DNA of 64,000 bases, from positions 372,001 through 436,000 of the forward strand of contig JAWARJ010000001.1 of the NCBI GenBank assembly GCA_038893495.1. The letters run 5' to 3'. The notes under the pieces are model-generated. The model had not been told where the DNA came from. It made no database searches and saw only the letters and a program-made list of their open reading frames with translations. Source of the DNA: Thermoproteus sp. Lineage in GTDB: Archaea > Thermoproteota > Thermoprotei > Thermoproteales > Thermoproteaceae. The position numbers were made by a program, and so were the translations under genes. Below are positions 7,282 through 16,300 of the stretch, one piece after another (the stretch's first letter is position 1; the number at the start of each line of letters is the position of its first letter).

Positions 7282-7467
7282 CTACTCGCCGTAGTCCTCG
7301 ACGTCGCCTTTAAACTCCTCCAGCTCTACCTTTCCGTCCTTCAGCCTCACTATGTAGCGGGTGCCGCAGGTGGGGCATGAGGTTATCTCTCCGTCCATTA
7401 CGTCGTCGGGTAGCTCTATCTCGCCGCCGCATACTTTACATATTACAGTGTATTTGGCCTTAGCCAT
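7282..7467 (-). CDS. lysW: LysW amino-group carrier protein
   Basis: 61-residue acidic carrier protein. The globular part has the zinc-binding pairs C10/C13 and C31/C34, and the C-terminus ends 'EDYGE' with Glu61 as the residue whose gamma-carboxyl is joined to alpha-aminoadipate (lysine route) or glutamate (arginine route). Most LysW proteins end 'EDWGE'; the Tyr here is a small variant. It is encoded just upstream of nothing on its own side but 39 bp below lysZ on the same strand, forming the lysY-lysZ-lysW operon. It protects the amino group while partner enzymes act. Confidence 0.92.
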   Translation of the reverse strand: MAKAKYTVICKVCGGEIELPDDVMDGEITSCPTCGTRYIVRLKDGKVELEEFKGDVEDYGE

Positions 7468-7506
7468 AGGTACAGTTTTTAATTGATATTTAAATTTATC
7501 TCCCCT

Positions 7507-8283
7507 TTAAGGTATTATATGTGTGCCCGCGCCGGAAAGAGCCTTCTCTATAGGCGAGGGGACGAGGCCGTTGTATATTATAGTCTCCACGCCGGCTCTA
7601 GCCGCCTCGGCCGCCGCCAATAGCTTTCTCTTCATGCCGCCCTTCACCTCGTCGGATTTGGCCAGAGCCACCGCCTCTTCAGGCTTCAGCCTCTCCACGA
7701 CCTTCCCCCCTATCAACAAGCCGTCCACGTCGCTCAATATGACTAACTTCGCCTTGAGCCTAGAAGCCACCTCGAACGCAATTTGGTCTCCATCTACGTT
7801 TAGGAGTTCCCCCTTGTCCGAAAGGGCAATTGGAGCTAGCACCTTAAGCGGAGGCGGGAGGAGGGCCTTCACGTCGACCTCCGAGATCTTGCCGCTATAG
7901 CCGCCGTCGACTACCCTCTGCCTCCCCCTCTCGTCGACCACTACGACCTTCTCCTTCCTCTTGGCCCTCACCACGCCTCCATCGGCCCCTGTGAGGCCTA
8001 TTGCGGTCACTCCGCGCGCCGCCAAGGCCGCCACTATGGATTTATTTATCCAAGACATGGCCATTACGAACGCCTTGAGGGTCTCCGCGTCGGTATATCT
8101 GCTCACGACGCCGCCGGGATGCGTCAAGAATTTGGGCTGTAGCCCCAAGGCCTTCATGAGTTCGTTGACCGCACAGCCGCCGCCGTGTATTGCCACTGCC
8201 TCAGACGCGTATTTGGCTAGGTCGGCCACGGCGTTTGTGGGGTCCTTACATATTACCGAGCCGCCTATCTTGACTACAATCAT
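7507..8283 (-). CDS. lysZ: [LysW]-aminoadipate/glutamate kinase LysZ
   Basis: 258 residues, amino-acid kinase family. Signatures include the N-terminal '[13 protein letters not shown]' and '[18 protein letters not shown]' (nucleotide and substrate loops), and '[20 protein letters not shown]'. It phosphorylates the side-chain carboxyl of aminoadipate or glutamate attached to LysW. It overlaps lysY by 4 bp and precedes lysW, so all three are probably one transcript. As crenarchaea commonly use one set for both lysine and ornithine, it may serve both pathways (known for Sulfolobus; inferred here). Confidence 0.92.
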   Translation of the reverse strand: MIVVKIGGSVICKDPTNAVADLAKYASEAVAIHGGGCAVNELMKALGLQPKFLTHPGGVVSRYTDAETLKAFVMAMSWINKSIVAALAARGVTAIGLTGADGGVVRAKRKEKVVVVDERGRQRVVDGGYSGKISEVDVKALLPPPLKVLAPIALSDKGELLNVDGDQIAFEVASRLKAKLVILSDVDGLLIGGKVVERLKPEEAVALAKSDEVKGGMKRKLLAAAEAARAGVETIIYNGLVPSPIEKALSGAGTHIIP

Positions 8284-9335
8284 ATGGGGTTCAACGGGAT
8301 CATCTTCAAGCCTTCCTCCTCGGGGAAGCCGGCCGCTATGTTGAAGGCTTGCACCGCCTGCCCGGCGGCTCCCCTCACCAAGTTGTCCAGCGCCGCGAAC
8401 GCCACTACTCTCTTTATCCTGGCGTCGATCTCGAAGCCGACGTCAACGATGTTGGTGCCCAATATGTATTTTATATTGGGGTAGCGGGCCAGCCCCGCCC
8501 TGTCCTTCACCAGCCTGACGAATTTAGCGTCGCCGTACATGGCCCTATAGGCCTTCCATAAGGTCGGCTCATCCACATCTCTATCTGTAAACACGTGGGC
8601 TGTGGACAAAATGCCTCTGACTGCGTCCACTGCGTGGGGCGTATAGGCCACTTTTACTTCCCTCCCGGCCAGCCGGGACAGCTCCTGCTCTACTTCTGCT
8701 ATATGTCTGTGATGTACCGGCTCGTAGGGCCTTATGACGTAGGTGCGGTGGCTGTGCATATCGAGCACGGACCCCTCGGCGCCCGCGCCGGAGGAGCCCA
8801 TCTTGACGTCGACCACGGGGGGCAGAGGGCCTATAATGCCGTATTTCGCTAGAGGCGCCAGCGCCATTATGGAGGCCGTCGCCGTGCAGCCGGGAGAGGC
8901 TATGAGCTTGGCGCCGGGCAGTTCGTCCCTATGTAGTTCGGGGAGGCCGTAGACGGCCTTCTTCAACAGGTCGGGATAGGGGTGGGGCTGGGGCCATTTG
9001 TACCACTCCATATATGCCTTGGGGTCCTTAAGCCTGAAGTCCGCGCTGAGGTCCACCACCATGAGGCCGTGCTCGTAGAGCTGGGGCACCCATTTGACCG
9101 ACTCGCCGTGGGGGAGCGCCAAGAACACCACGTCGGCCTTCAGCGCCACATCGACGCTGGGCTCTACGAACTTCAAGTTGGTGAAGCCCCTCAAGTTGGG
9201 GTGTATCCTATAGACGTATTCGCCCTTGAATTTCCTCGATGTGGCGCAGACCACCTCGACGCCGCTGTGTTGCAACAGGATGCGCAGTAGCTCCCCGCCG
9301 GTGAATCCGGAGGCCCCTATTATACAAGCCTTCAT
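8280..9335 (-). CDS. lysY: [LysW]-aminoadipate/glutamate semialdehyde dehydrogenase LysY
   Basis: 351 residues, homologous to ArgC. The nucleotide-binding motif '[16 protein letters not shown]' is at residues 5-20 and the catalytic cysteine is C150 in '[11 protein letters not shown]'. It reduces the LysW-bound acyl phosphate to the semialdehyde with NADPH. It overlaps both lysZ (4 bp) and the LysX-like gene (4 bp), a sign of translational coupling. Confidence 0.92.
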   Translation of the reverse strand: MKACIIGASGFTGGELLRILLQHSGVEVVCATSRKFKGEYVYRIHPNLRGFTNLKFVEPSVDVALKADVVFLALPHGESVKWVPQLYEHGLMVVDLSADFRLKDPKAYMEWYKWPQPHPYPDLLKKAVYGLPELHRDELPGAKLIASPGCTATASIMALAPLAKYGIIGPLPPVVDVKMGSSGAGAEGSVLDMHSHRTYVIRPYEPVHHRHIAEVEQELSRLAGREVKVAYTPHAVDAVRGILSTAHVFTDRDVDEPTLWKAYRAMYGDAKFVRLVKDRAGLARYPNIKYILGTNIVDVGFEIDARIKRVVAFAALDNLVRGAAGQAVQAFNIAAGFPEEEGLKMIPLNPI

Positions 9336-10078
9336 GTCTCGTCTAGGGCGACCTCTGCGAGTAGCTTTGCCCTATTCTCGTCGAGATCGGGTATGGGGTC
9401 TACATCTATTACGTACGTCCCGTCGTCGTATACGCCCAGGGACACCTCGGCGTATTTGAGGCCGAGCCACCTCAAGAGCTCTCCGACCACCCCGTCGACT
9501 CCCGGCGTTGCGAAGACCTTCTTGACGTCTTTAGGCTTCGGCATGACCACGCTGGCCTTGGCCAGGGGATTCCTCATGTAGTTCCTATGTTCCACTACGC
9601 TTTTGGCACCCTCGACGCTTGTGACCACGCCGTCGAGGCCCAGGCGCCACGCCGTCGCTAAAAGCCAAGGCGGCTTGAAGTCTATTTTCTCCACTGCCTC
9701 CTCGTTGGAGAAGGCCACGAAGGGAGGCCCGAATTTAGGCAACCAATAGAGCCTGTTGAGCGCGTTGTATATGGCGTGGGCGGGATTTATGGACTTGCGG
9801 AACAACGAGGAGTATACGGCCCCCAGGTATTGGTTCTTGGTGCGGATGAAGGCCACATCGCCAGAGGCCGCAGGCATTTGGGATAGATCTATTATCTCGA
9901 CAGAGAGGCCGCGGGCGGATAGGTATTTGGCGAGCAACCTTTCGCCTAGCTCAGGCCTATCTGAGAGTATGAGGACTCTCGCCCCGCTGGCCCCGTTTTC
10001 CCCGAAAATTCCATATAGGCCAGGCTGGGGACTATATAAAAACTTTACGGCTTGTATTGACGTCTGCTTTCGAGCCAT
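9332..10078 (-). CDS. divergent LysX-like ATP-grasp ligase candidate
   Basis: 248 residues in the position where lysX, the ligase that attaches aminoadipate or glutamate to LysW, is expected. Weak ATP-grasp resemblance: 'ARVLILSDRPELGERLLAKY' like the pre-ATP-grasp domain, 'FVAFSNEEAVEKIDF' like the hinge to the ATP-binding part, and the end 'GTYVIDVDPIPDLDENRAKL' like the metal-binding end of RimK/LysX proteins. The central ATP-binding part is short and poorly recognisable, and the usual length is ~280. The start is uncertain: a TATA box at 10032-10042 suggests a start at ATG 10014, which is out of frame unless one base is missing in the G run at 9982-9985. Confidence 0.5.
   Translation of the reverse strand: MARKQTSIQAVKFLYSPQPGLYGIFGENGASGARVLILSDRPELGERLLAKYLSARGLSVEIIDLSQMPAASGDVAFIRTKNQYLGAVYSSLFRKSINPAHAIYNALNRLYWLPKFGPPFVAFSNEEAVEKIDFKPPWLLATAWRLGLDGVVTSVEGAKSVVEHRNYMRNPLAKASVVMPKPKDVKKVFATPGVDGVVGELLRWLGLKYAEVSLGVYDDGTYVIDVDPIPDLDENRAKLLAEVALDET
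10032..10042 (-). promoter_or_regulatory. TATA-like box inside the 5' part of the LysX-like ORF
   Basis: 'gtttttatata' on the minus strand. It lies 18-28 bp upstream of an ATG at 10014 and within the annotated ORF, which questions the upstream start at 10078 and suggests an internal promoter for the lys genes. Confidence 0.4.
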
Positions 10079-10317
10079 CTGGCGTACATTATCATGAACA
10101 CGCCGGCGTTGTGCTCGCCTATCGCCTTCCTCAACGCCTCCTGTATCCCCTCGGGGTTCTTCACCGCGTATTCCTCAAAGGAGACCCCCAGCGTCTTCTT
10201 CATCCTTGTATTTACAACCGCCCTATAGGACCTCTCGAGGCTGTACCAGAATCTCAATAGCGACTCGGGTTTGTTTTGGCGCGACCTTATCCCATTAGTT
10301 ATGGTTATCGCCATCAT
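10045..10317 (-). CDS. conserved small protein, function unknown
   Basis: 90 residues, helical and basic ('LLRFWYSLERSYRAVVNTRM'), no family recognised. A TATA box ('aagatatata' on the minus strand, 10341-10350) is well placed for leaderless start at ATG 10317. Its end overlaps the LysX-like ORF by 34 bp, so it may be the first gene of the lys operon. It is divergent from pdxS. Confidence 0.55.
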   Translation of the reverse strand: MMAITITNGIRSRQNKPESLLRFWYSLERSYRAVVNTRMKKTLGVSFEEYAVKNPEGIQEALRKAIGEHNAGVFMIMYARWLESRRQYKP

Positions 10318-10377
10318 GATCTACGCTTTCCAAAAGACAATATATATCTTACGAAGCGCCGAGGGAACACATCCCAC

Positions 10378-10385
10378 ATATAAAT
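10378..10385 (+). promoter_or_regulatory. TATA box of the pdxST operon
   Basis: 'atataaat' about 43-50 bp upstream of the pdxS ATG, which would put transcription start near 10408 and leave a short leader. Confidence 0.5.
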
Positions 10386-10404
10386 CCTCTTTAGCGGCAA
10401 AATG

Positions 10405-10416
10405 TTGAACGTTCAA
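10405..10416. promoter_or_regulatory. 12-bp palindrome at the pdxS transcription start
   Basis: 'ttgaacgttcaa' is a perfect palindrome lying 20 bp downstream of the TATA box and 11 bp upstream of the pdxS start codon. A position at the transcription start is typical of archaeal repressor operators. Function is inferred. Confidence 0.45.
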
Positions 10417-10427
10417 TAAGATATATT

Positions 10428-11456
10428 ATGGAGGACGGTCTGGCCTCCATGTCGGTGGCGAACTCCTTCGAGACCCTCAAGAGGCTGGAGGAGTTGTTCT
10501 ACGGCTTGGCTGAAGCGCGTGACAGGTTGAGATCCGCGGGACTGCCGCATCCTGTGGTCGGCGCGTCTACGGGAACTATAAGGGCCAAGTTGGGCTTCAT
10601 ATCGATGCTCAAGAGGGGCGTGATTATGGACGTCACGAATGTGGAACAAGCACAGATAGCAGAAGAGGCGGGCGCCGTAGGCGTCATGGTTTTAGACAAG
10701 CTCCCCTACGACGTGAGGAAGTCAGGCGGGGTCGCCAGGACCGCCGACGTTAAGGTCATCGAGGAGATCATGTCGGCCATAACCATACCGGTCTCGGCGA
10801 AGGTCAGAATTGGCCACTTCTACGAGGCCTTGGTGTTGGAGCGCCTAGGCGTGGACCTCATAGACGAATCGGAGGTGTTGACGCCAGTCGACGAGAAGCA
10901 CCACATAAACAAGTGGCTTTTCAAGGTGCCTTTCGTCAACGGCGCGAGAGAGCTCTGCGAGGCGTTGAGGCGCATATCGGAAGGCGCCTCCATGATACGC
11001 TCCAAGGGCGAGGCGGGGACGGGCAACGTGGCGGAGGCGGTGAAGCACTTCAAGGCGATTGCGAGCTCCATTAGGGACCTCGTGGCCCACAGACAAGACG
11101 AGGAGTACCTACGGGACTACGCCAGGCAGTGCCAAGTGCCGTTGGAGCTGGTCAAGCTCACGGCCGAGATGGGGAGGGTGCCCGTGGTGACCTTCGCGGC
11201 GGGCGGCATAGCTACTCCTGCAGACGCTGCCCTCATGATGTGGCTGGGAGCTGATGGCGTGTTCGTGGGCAGCGGGATCTTCAAGAGCCAGGACCCGCAG
11301 GAGAGAGCGAGGGCCATAGTGATAGCCACGGCCCATTGGGACGACCCCGACACGGTACTCGAAGCCCAGAGGATGGTCAGCGAGAAGTCGGCCATGTTGG
11401 GCATAGACGTCAAGGCCCTAAAGCCCGAAGAGCTCCTCCAGACTAGAGGGGTATGA
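10428..11456 (+). CDS. pdxS: pyridoxal 5'-phosphate synthase, lyase subunit PdxS
   Basis: 342 residues, (beta/alpha)8 barrel. With PdxT it makes PLP from ribose 5-phosphate, glyceraldehyde 3-phosphate and glutamine-derived ammonia. Signatures: '[17 protein letters not shown]', the lysines of 'VLDKLPYDV' and '[12 protein letters not shown]', '[12 protein letters not shown]', and the phosphate site '[20 protein letters not shown]' region with '[14 protein letters not shown]'. It is slightly longer than bacterial PdxS (~295), as in other crenarchaea. The next gene pdxT overlaps by 4 bp. Confidence 0.95.
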   Translation: MEDGLASMSVANSFETLKRLEELFYGLAEARDRLRSAGLPHPVVGASTGTIRAKLGFISMLKRGVIMDVTNVEQAQIAEEAGAVGVMVLDKLPYDVRKSGGVARTADVKVIEEIMSAITIPVSAKVRIGHFYEALVLERLGVDLIDESEVLTPVDEKHHINKWLFKVPFVNGARELCEALRRISEGASMIRSKGEAGTGNVAEAVKHFKAIASSIRDLVAHRQDEEYLRDYARQCQVPLELVKLTAEMGRVPVVTFAAGGIATPADAALMMWLGADGVFVGSGIFKSQDPQERARAIVIATAHWDDPDTVLEAQRMVSEKSAMLGIDVKALKPEELLQTRGV

Positions 11457-12052
11457 AGATAGGCATATTAGCCCTACAGGGAGATGTGGAGGAACACGCC
11501 CAGGCCGCCCTCAAGGCCGCAGAGGAGCTGGGGGTATCCGCCCAAGTAGCCGAGGTGAAGGCGCCGCGGGACCTTTCGGCTCTAGACGCATTGATACTCA
11601 CTGGCGGGGAGTCGACCACTATATCTCTCCTCACCTCCAGGGCCGGCCTTAAGGAGGCCGTCAGAGATGTGATCAACTCGGGCGTGCCGACCCTGGCGAC
11701 GTGTGCCGGCATGATATATCTAGCTAAACGCATTAGAGGGGGGACGCCGCGCCAGACATCGCTGGAGGTGCTCGACGTAGAGGTGTTGAGGAACGCATTC
11801 GGCCGCCAGCGCGAGTCCTTTGAGGTCAAACTGACTGTGGACGGCTTCGGCGAGGTCGATGCCATATTCATCAGAGCCCCCGCGGTCACATCGGTATGGG
11901 GATCGGCGAGGTCTATAGCCTCGTTGACCCATAAATCTCTCGGCGAGGTCTCCGTAGCTGTTAGACAAAACAACGTGCTCGCCACGGCCTTCCACCCAGA
12001 GCTTTCAACTACGGCGTTCCATAAATGGCTGATTGTGGAGGCCAAGAGGTAG
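11453..12052 (+). CDS. pdxT: pyridoxal 5'-phosphate synthase, glutaminase subunit PdxT
   Basis: 199 residues, class I glutaminase. Catalytic motifs are visible: '[15 protein letters not shown]', the nucleophile in '[12 protein letters not shown]', and the His/Glu dyad in 'AFHPELS'. It frees ammonia from glutamine and channels it to PdxS. Translationally coupled to pdxS (ATGA overlap). Its stop abuts the stop of the convergent lysK gene with no gap. Confidence 0.95.
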   Translation: MKIGILALQGDVEEHAQAALKAAEELGVSAQVAEVKAPRDLSALDALILTGGESTTISLLTSRAGLKEAVRDVINSGVPTLATCAGMIYLAKRIRGGTPRQTSLEVLDVEVLRNAFGRQRESFEVKLTVDGFGEVDAIFIRAPAVTSVWGSARSIASLTHKSLGEVSVAVRQNNVLATAFHPELSTTAFHKWLIVEAKR

Positions 12053-13072
12053 CTACCGCCTCCTCCCCAGCTCCTCCACTGCGTATTTCAGCGCGGCCGC
12101 GGCTTTAACTACGTCCTCCAGACGTATGGCTTCGTCTTCTGTGTGGGCTAGCCGCGGGTCGCCCGGGCCGAAGGCCGCCATATTTTTCGTCAAGGCTATA
12201 AGCAGATTGAAGTCAGAAGTGCCGTACTTCTTGCTGAGCTTCGGCTCCACGCCGGCCTTAAGGAGCCCCCTCACCAACGCCCTTGCTGCGGGGTTCGTGG
12301 GGTCGACTTCAGCCGGGTCCGTGCAGGTCAACAGCCGGGCGGGCAGGCCCCTTATTCTTTCCTCCAACTCGGCGCAGTTGTGGCCTAGAGGTATCCTGAC
12401 GTCCACGACGGCCGTACACTCCACGGGGACCTTATTCGGCGCATCGCCGCAACGCACAATGGTGGGGGTCACGGTGAAGTCGGCGAAACGCTCGCCGTGG
12501 CCAACCCTCCTCTTAAGCTCCAAATAGGAGCCGTAGAGCTCCTCGAAGGGGTTGCCGTATATGGGGCTAGACGCATGTCCGCCCCTAGTGGATATCTTCA
12601 ATTCCACCTTTCCCCCTCCCCTATAGGCGTAGGCCACATGGAGGTCGGTGGGCTCCCCGACATAGACGTAGTCGGGTCTCGGCGGTCCTCCCCTCAGTAG
12701 GGCCTCGGTACCCGCGCTGTCGTCCTCCTCGGCGGTGACGAGGGCTAACACTAAAGTGCCCGAGGGCTCTGCCGACCTGAAGGCCTCCAGATATGCCACG
12801 AGGGGGCCCTTATCGTCCACAGCTCCCCTGCCCCTAATCGTGCCGTCCTCCTCCCTCACTTCGAGCATTCCGACCACTGTATCCATATGGGCATGAAGCC
12901 AAACGACGGGCCCTCCCTTCCCCCTAACCGCTACGACATTCCCCGCCTCGTCGATCCACGCGTCGTCTGCACGCTCCTTCACGACCCCCAACAAAAACCT
13001 TGCGAGCTCCCCCTCGCTATGCGACGGGCTATATATAGACAGGGCCCTCAATAGCAACTCTTTGAGCTCCAT
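12053..13072 (-). CDS. lysK: [LysW]-lysine/ornithine hydrolase LysK
   Basis: 339 residues, M20 metallopeptidase family. Zinc-binding segments are 'LHAHMDTV' (~residue 60), 'AVDDKGPLVA' and 'TAEEDDSAG', and the C-terminal 'LAHTEDEAI' supplies the last ligand. It releases lysine or ornithine from LysW in the last step of the pathway. It is near but not in the lysYZW transcript; pdxST lies between on the other strand. The preceding 36-bp gap to the PaRep2b-like gene on the same strand is short. Confidence 0.88.
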   Translation of the reverse strand: MELKELLLRALSIYSPSHSEGELARFLLGVVKERADDAWIDEAGNVVAVRGKGGPVVWLHAHMDTVVGMLEVREEDGTIRGRGAVDDKGPLVAYLEAFRSAEPSGTLVLALVTAEEDDSAGTEALLRGGPPRPDYVYVGEPTDLHVAYAYRGGGKVELKISTRGGHASSPIYGNPFEELYGSYLELKRRVGHGERFADFTVTPTIVRCGDAPNKVPVECTAVVDVRIPLGHNCAELEERIRGLPARLLTCTDPAEVDPTNPAARALVRGLLKAGVEPKLSKKYGTSDFNLLIALTKNMAAFGPGDPRLAHTEDEAIRLEDVVKAAAALKYAVEELGRRR

Positions 13073-13108
13073 AGCCGTATGGGCCCAGTATATAACATTG
13101 CCTACCGC

Positions 13109-15082
13109 CTAGAGCCCTAATGCCCTCAAGTCGGGGCCGTATAGGTTGAGGCAGTACTTATTTCCATACGCCCTAACGGGCCCCACCTCGCCGCCGACCC
13201 CCCGTTCGCGGAGGAGCCCGCCCAGCGCGGCCCTAAGGCCCTCTAGGAAGCCCCCGTCGGAGTGCCAGAGCTGGAGCTTACCGCCAACAGTCTTGCCGCC
13301 AACCTCCCGCCACAAGCCGTTATGGAACATTACGAACCTCCTATATCTACCGCCCTCCGCCCTATAGCCGAATACGTAGAGGCGCCTTTTGGGATCTGCG
13401 AGAGGCAACTCGACGCCGGGGGGCAACTGCGGCGCCTCGCCTCTACGAAGAGAGTCGTCGACTATAGACGCCAATAGCCCCCACATCCCCTCCCTCCCCA
13501 GCCTCACTCCGTCGGGCCTCAACTCGGCCGCGACGCCTCTTGCCTTCAAGGCGCGGTAGAGCGGCGCGCCGCCTTTGATCAACAAGAACTCGCTCCCCCT
13601 CAGCGGCTTGAACTCTATGCGGTGCTCCGCGCCTTTAAGCCTCACCACTATGAGGGGACCCTCGACCTTGGCGTCGGATATCGCCATGCCGATCGGGGCG
13701 CCCCTCTCCTCAAAGGGGCGGAGACCGGAGGGCGATAACACGATATAATATAGATCCTTGCCGCTAAGTCCCGCCGCCTCAGCCACCTCGACCTCTACGC
13801 CTAAGGCCTCGTAGGCCTCCAGTAGCCTCTGCCTAAAGGCCTCCAAGACCGACCTATCCGCGTGAACCAACTTGAGGCGCCGTGCCCCGTACTTCCCGCC
13901 GACCGCCCTCCAGACGTCTCCCTGTCTAAACGCGAAGTGGTAATAAATGCCGCCTCTCCTCACTTCTTTAAACACATAGAGGCCCCTATACCGATCGTGC
14001 GCCCACGGGTAGAGCCTCTCTACGCCTTCGACCACCGTGTTGGTGGCGGCGACCATGCCCCAATAGGACTCGTAGTCTAGCCTCACTTCGCTCCCCACAA
14101 CCTCTACATATATGCCGGCCGCCCGCAAGCGGCGGTAGAAATTGATGGCGTCTTCGGCCTTGCCAAATCGAATTTTCGCGTAGGGCTCGGCGCCGACGCC
14201 TTTACGCTTAACGCCAAACTCCACGACGCGGTCCTCCACTTTGAAGCGCATCCCGCCTAGATATTTAATCGAGGCGGGCTCCGCAGAGGCGGGCTCGGGG
14301 CTATAGCCGACGCGCTTCAAGACGGCGTCGCGGAAGGTGCCGTAGAACTCCAAAGCCCTCCTGCTGGGCGCCAGATAGACGCCGACGGCCTCCCCCTCCC
14401 CCAGCTCCTCATCGACGAGCCTTCTAGCCAGATTCCTAATGTGGACCAAATGGGCCTCGTATATGCCCCTATATCCATTTACGTTTATGTGGCCGCGGAA
14501 CTGGCGGCCTCTATACCTAATCCAGAAGTCCACATAGGGCGCGGCGGGCCTCGTCTCGAACCACCTATAGTACCAAAGGCGGAAGCAAACGTCGCCGTTG
14601 GGCTTTACGTCAAGCACCTCAACGCGAAGCGCGTAGGCCCAAGGCGCCCCCTCGGGCTTTTTCACTTCGGCGTCTATCGACAACGAGTATAGGGCCTTCC
14701 TCCAGAGCGAGTAGAAAAAGGCCTTTCCAGCCGCCGTTTTGAGGACATAGCGTCCCTCCTTCAGTTCTGCCCTCTCGTCTACCGCCTTGGCGAGCGCCGC
14801 GAGGCCGTCGCAGTGGGGAGATTCGCAGTATAGGGCATATTCGCTCCAATTTGTGGAGAGCCTATAGATTTCCCACACGACGTCGCCTCCGTTCGACTTA
14901 GATGGTCGGCGGGCTCCCCGACGGGCTTGACGTCGATGACGCCTAACGGCCGGATATGCGAACAATATGTCTCCGCCTTCCCTTCTCGCGTCTACCGCCA
15001 AGACGTACGCCTTGCCGGCCGCCTCGGCGACGTGCGGGGCCTCCAACAACGCCTTTTTGAGCTCGGCCTCGTTATACTCCAC
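13109..15082 (-). CDS. PaRep2b-like repeat-family protein
   Basis: About 657 residues from GTG at 15082, just after the stop of the radical SAM gene (a longer frame runs to 15142). The second half has two copies of the same module: 'RGLYVFKEVRRGGIYYHFAF' with 'WRAVGGKYG...LKLVHAD', and again 'RRLYVFGYRAEGGRYRRFVM' with 'WREVGGKTVG...LQLWHSD'. This matches my memory of the PaRep2b family, multi-copy proteins of unknown function in Pyrobaculum and relatives. A very Arg-rich stretch at 14900-14944 looks like out-of-frame translation and may mark two compensating indels. It may be mobile or recombination-prone. Confidence 0.65.
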   Translation of the reverse strand: MEYNEAELKKALLEAPHVAEAAGKAYVLAVDARREGGDILFAYPAVRRHRRQARRGARRPSKSNGGDVVWEIYRLSTNWSEYALYCESPHCDGLAALAKAVDERAELKEGRYVLKTAAGKAFFYSLWRKALYSLSIDAEVKKPEGAPWAYALRVEVLDVKPNGDVCFRLWYYRWFETRPAAPYVDFWIRYRGRQFRGHINVNGYRGIYEAHLVHIRNLARRLVDEELGEGEAVGVYLAPSRRALEFYGTFRDAVLKRVGYSPEPASAEPASIKYLGGMRFKVEDRVVEFGVKRKGVGAEPYAKIRFGKAEDAINFYRRLRAAGIYVEVVGSEVRLDYESYWGMVAATNTVVEGVERLYPWAHDRYRGLYVFKEVRRGGIYYHFAFRQGDVWRAVGGKYGARRLKLVHADRSVLEAFRQRLLEAYEALGVEVEVAEAAGLSGKDLYYIVLSPSGLRPFEERGAPIGMAISDAKVEGPLIVVRLKGAEHRIEFKPLRGSEFLLIKGGAPLYRALKARGVAAELRPDGVRLGREGMWGLLASIVDDSLRRGEAPQLPPGVELPLADPKRRLYVFGYRAEGGRYRRFVMFHNGLWREVGGKTVGGKLQLWHSDGGFLEGLRAALGGLLRERGVGGEVGPVRAYGNKYCLNLYGPDLRALGL

Positions 15083-15084
15083 CT

Positions 15085-16230
15085 TCAAGCCCTGGGGCCT
15101 CCCAACAGCTCGCCTATGGGGCAGAGCGGATCGTCTCCCCACATATCGCCAGTGAGGTAGTAGGCCCTGGCCCTATCGCCGCCCTTACAGTACTGTTTGT
15201 ATTTACAAGAGCCACATTTAGGCCCCCTCAAGTACTTCTCGGTCTGCACGAAGGGCTCTACCGCCTCGGGCCTCAATATCTCGCGGAGGCGCCTCTCCCT
15301 CACGTTGCCCAGCTTGTAGAAGTCCAGAAACTGACAGGGATAGACATCGCCGTTGGGATATATCGACACCATCTTCCTGCCGCATCCGCCTGCCGACTCG
15401 ACGAATTTCAAATAGTCTTGGGACCCGCCGCCGAGGGTCTCCGCTATGTAGATGCCGTCGTATGGCGCCAATGTGGTCTCTATCTCCAACTTCCCCGCGT
15501 ACTTCTTGGCGTATTCTATAAGCGACTCGATGAAGGCCTTATATTGGCTCGGCGTGTAGTACCAACTCTTGTCCATCTTCTGGGCGCGCCCGGCGGCAGA
15601 TAGGTGGTAGAAAGTTATCCTGCGGACCCCAAGCGACGCGGCGAAGTCTACATATCTAGGCGCCTCCTCTATGTTCTTGGCGGTGACGGTGAAGCGGAGC
15701 CCTACGTCCAGCCCGGCCTCGACGGCGTTCTTTATGCCGGCCAGAGTTGCGGCGAAGGCGCCCTTGACGCCCCTAAACGCGTCGTGGAAGTCCTCGCTTA
15801 TAGAGTCGAGGCTCACGCCTATGTAGTAGAAGCCGAGGTCCTTCAGCCTCTTGGCTACCTCCCTACTTATCAAAGTGCCGTTTGTGGAGAGGACTAGCTT
15901 TATGCCCTTACTCCCCGCATACTCAGCGACCTCAAATAGGTCCTTCCTTAAGAGGGGCTCGCCGCCGGAGAATATCACCATGGGGACGCCAACCTCGGCC
16001 ATTTGGTCTACTACGTCCATAGCCTCCTCTGTGGTCAGCTCTCCTGGGTCTTGCGGCCCGGCGTCCACATAACAGTGGATGCACTTCAAGTTGCACCGCC
16101 TCGTTATGTTCCAAGTAATGGCCGGCCTTAAATGTCCGGTGAAGCTGCTGGGGCTCCCCACGCCGTACCTCCCCTTTATCTTAAAGGACGTCGTGCCGAC
16201 ACCCGCCACCATCACTGAAATGGGTATCAT
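15085..16230 (-). CDS. radical SAM/SPASM protein, NirJ/AhbC/AhbD-like
   Basis: 381 residues. The radical SAM cluster motif is C46-x3-C50-x2-C53 in '[16 protein letters not shown]', followed by '[12 protein letters not shown]' for SAM binding. The C-terminal SPASM-type domain has cysteines in '[20 protein letters not shown]' and '[16 protein letters not shown]...DPLC', expected to bind one or two extra Fe-S clusters. Closest families in memory are the haem d1/alternative haem pathway enzymes (NirJ, AhbC, AhbD) or peptide-modifying SPASM enzymes. Archaea lacking the classical haem pathway need AhbC and AhbD; a prenyltransferase of the haem a/o type is also in this window. Confidence 0.8.
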   Translation of the reverse strand: MIPISVMVAGVGTTSFKIKGRYGVGSPSSFTGHLRPAITWNITRRCNLKCIHCYVDAGPQDPGELTTEEAMDVVDQMAEVGVPMVIFSGGEPLLRKDLFEVAEYAGSKGIKLVLSTNGTLISREVAKRLKDLGFYYIGVSLDSISEDFHDAFRGVKGAFAATLAGIKNAVEAGLDVGLRFTVTAKNIEEAPRYVDFAASLGVRRITFYHLSAAGRAQKMDKSWYYTPSQYKAFIESLIEYAKKYAGKLEIETTLAPYDGIYIAETLGGGSQDYLKFVESAGGCGRKMVSIYPNGDVYPCQFLDFYKLGNVRERRLREILRPEAVEPFVQTEKYLRGPKCGSCKYKQYCKGGDRARAYYLTGDMWGDDPLCPIGELLGGPRA

Positions 16231-16272
16231 GAAATACGAATAGAAGAAAAATTTGAATTTTCGGCGGGGCGG

Positions 16273-16282
16273 TTATATATAA
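16273..16282 (+). promoter_or_regulatory. TATA box for the thioredoxin-like gene
   Basis: 'ttatatataa', 19-28 bp upstream of the ATG at 16301; leaderless spacing. Confidence 0.6.
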
Positions 16283-16300
16283 CGGAGTCGCCATATATAC

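Noticed and set aside
15085-15142. Longer start (15142) for the PaRep2b-like protein
   Set aside because: It overlaps the end of the radical SAM gene and reads as basic shadow; GTG 15082 just after that stop is more natural.
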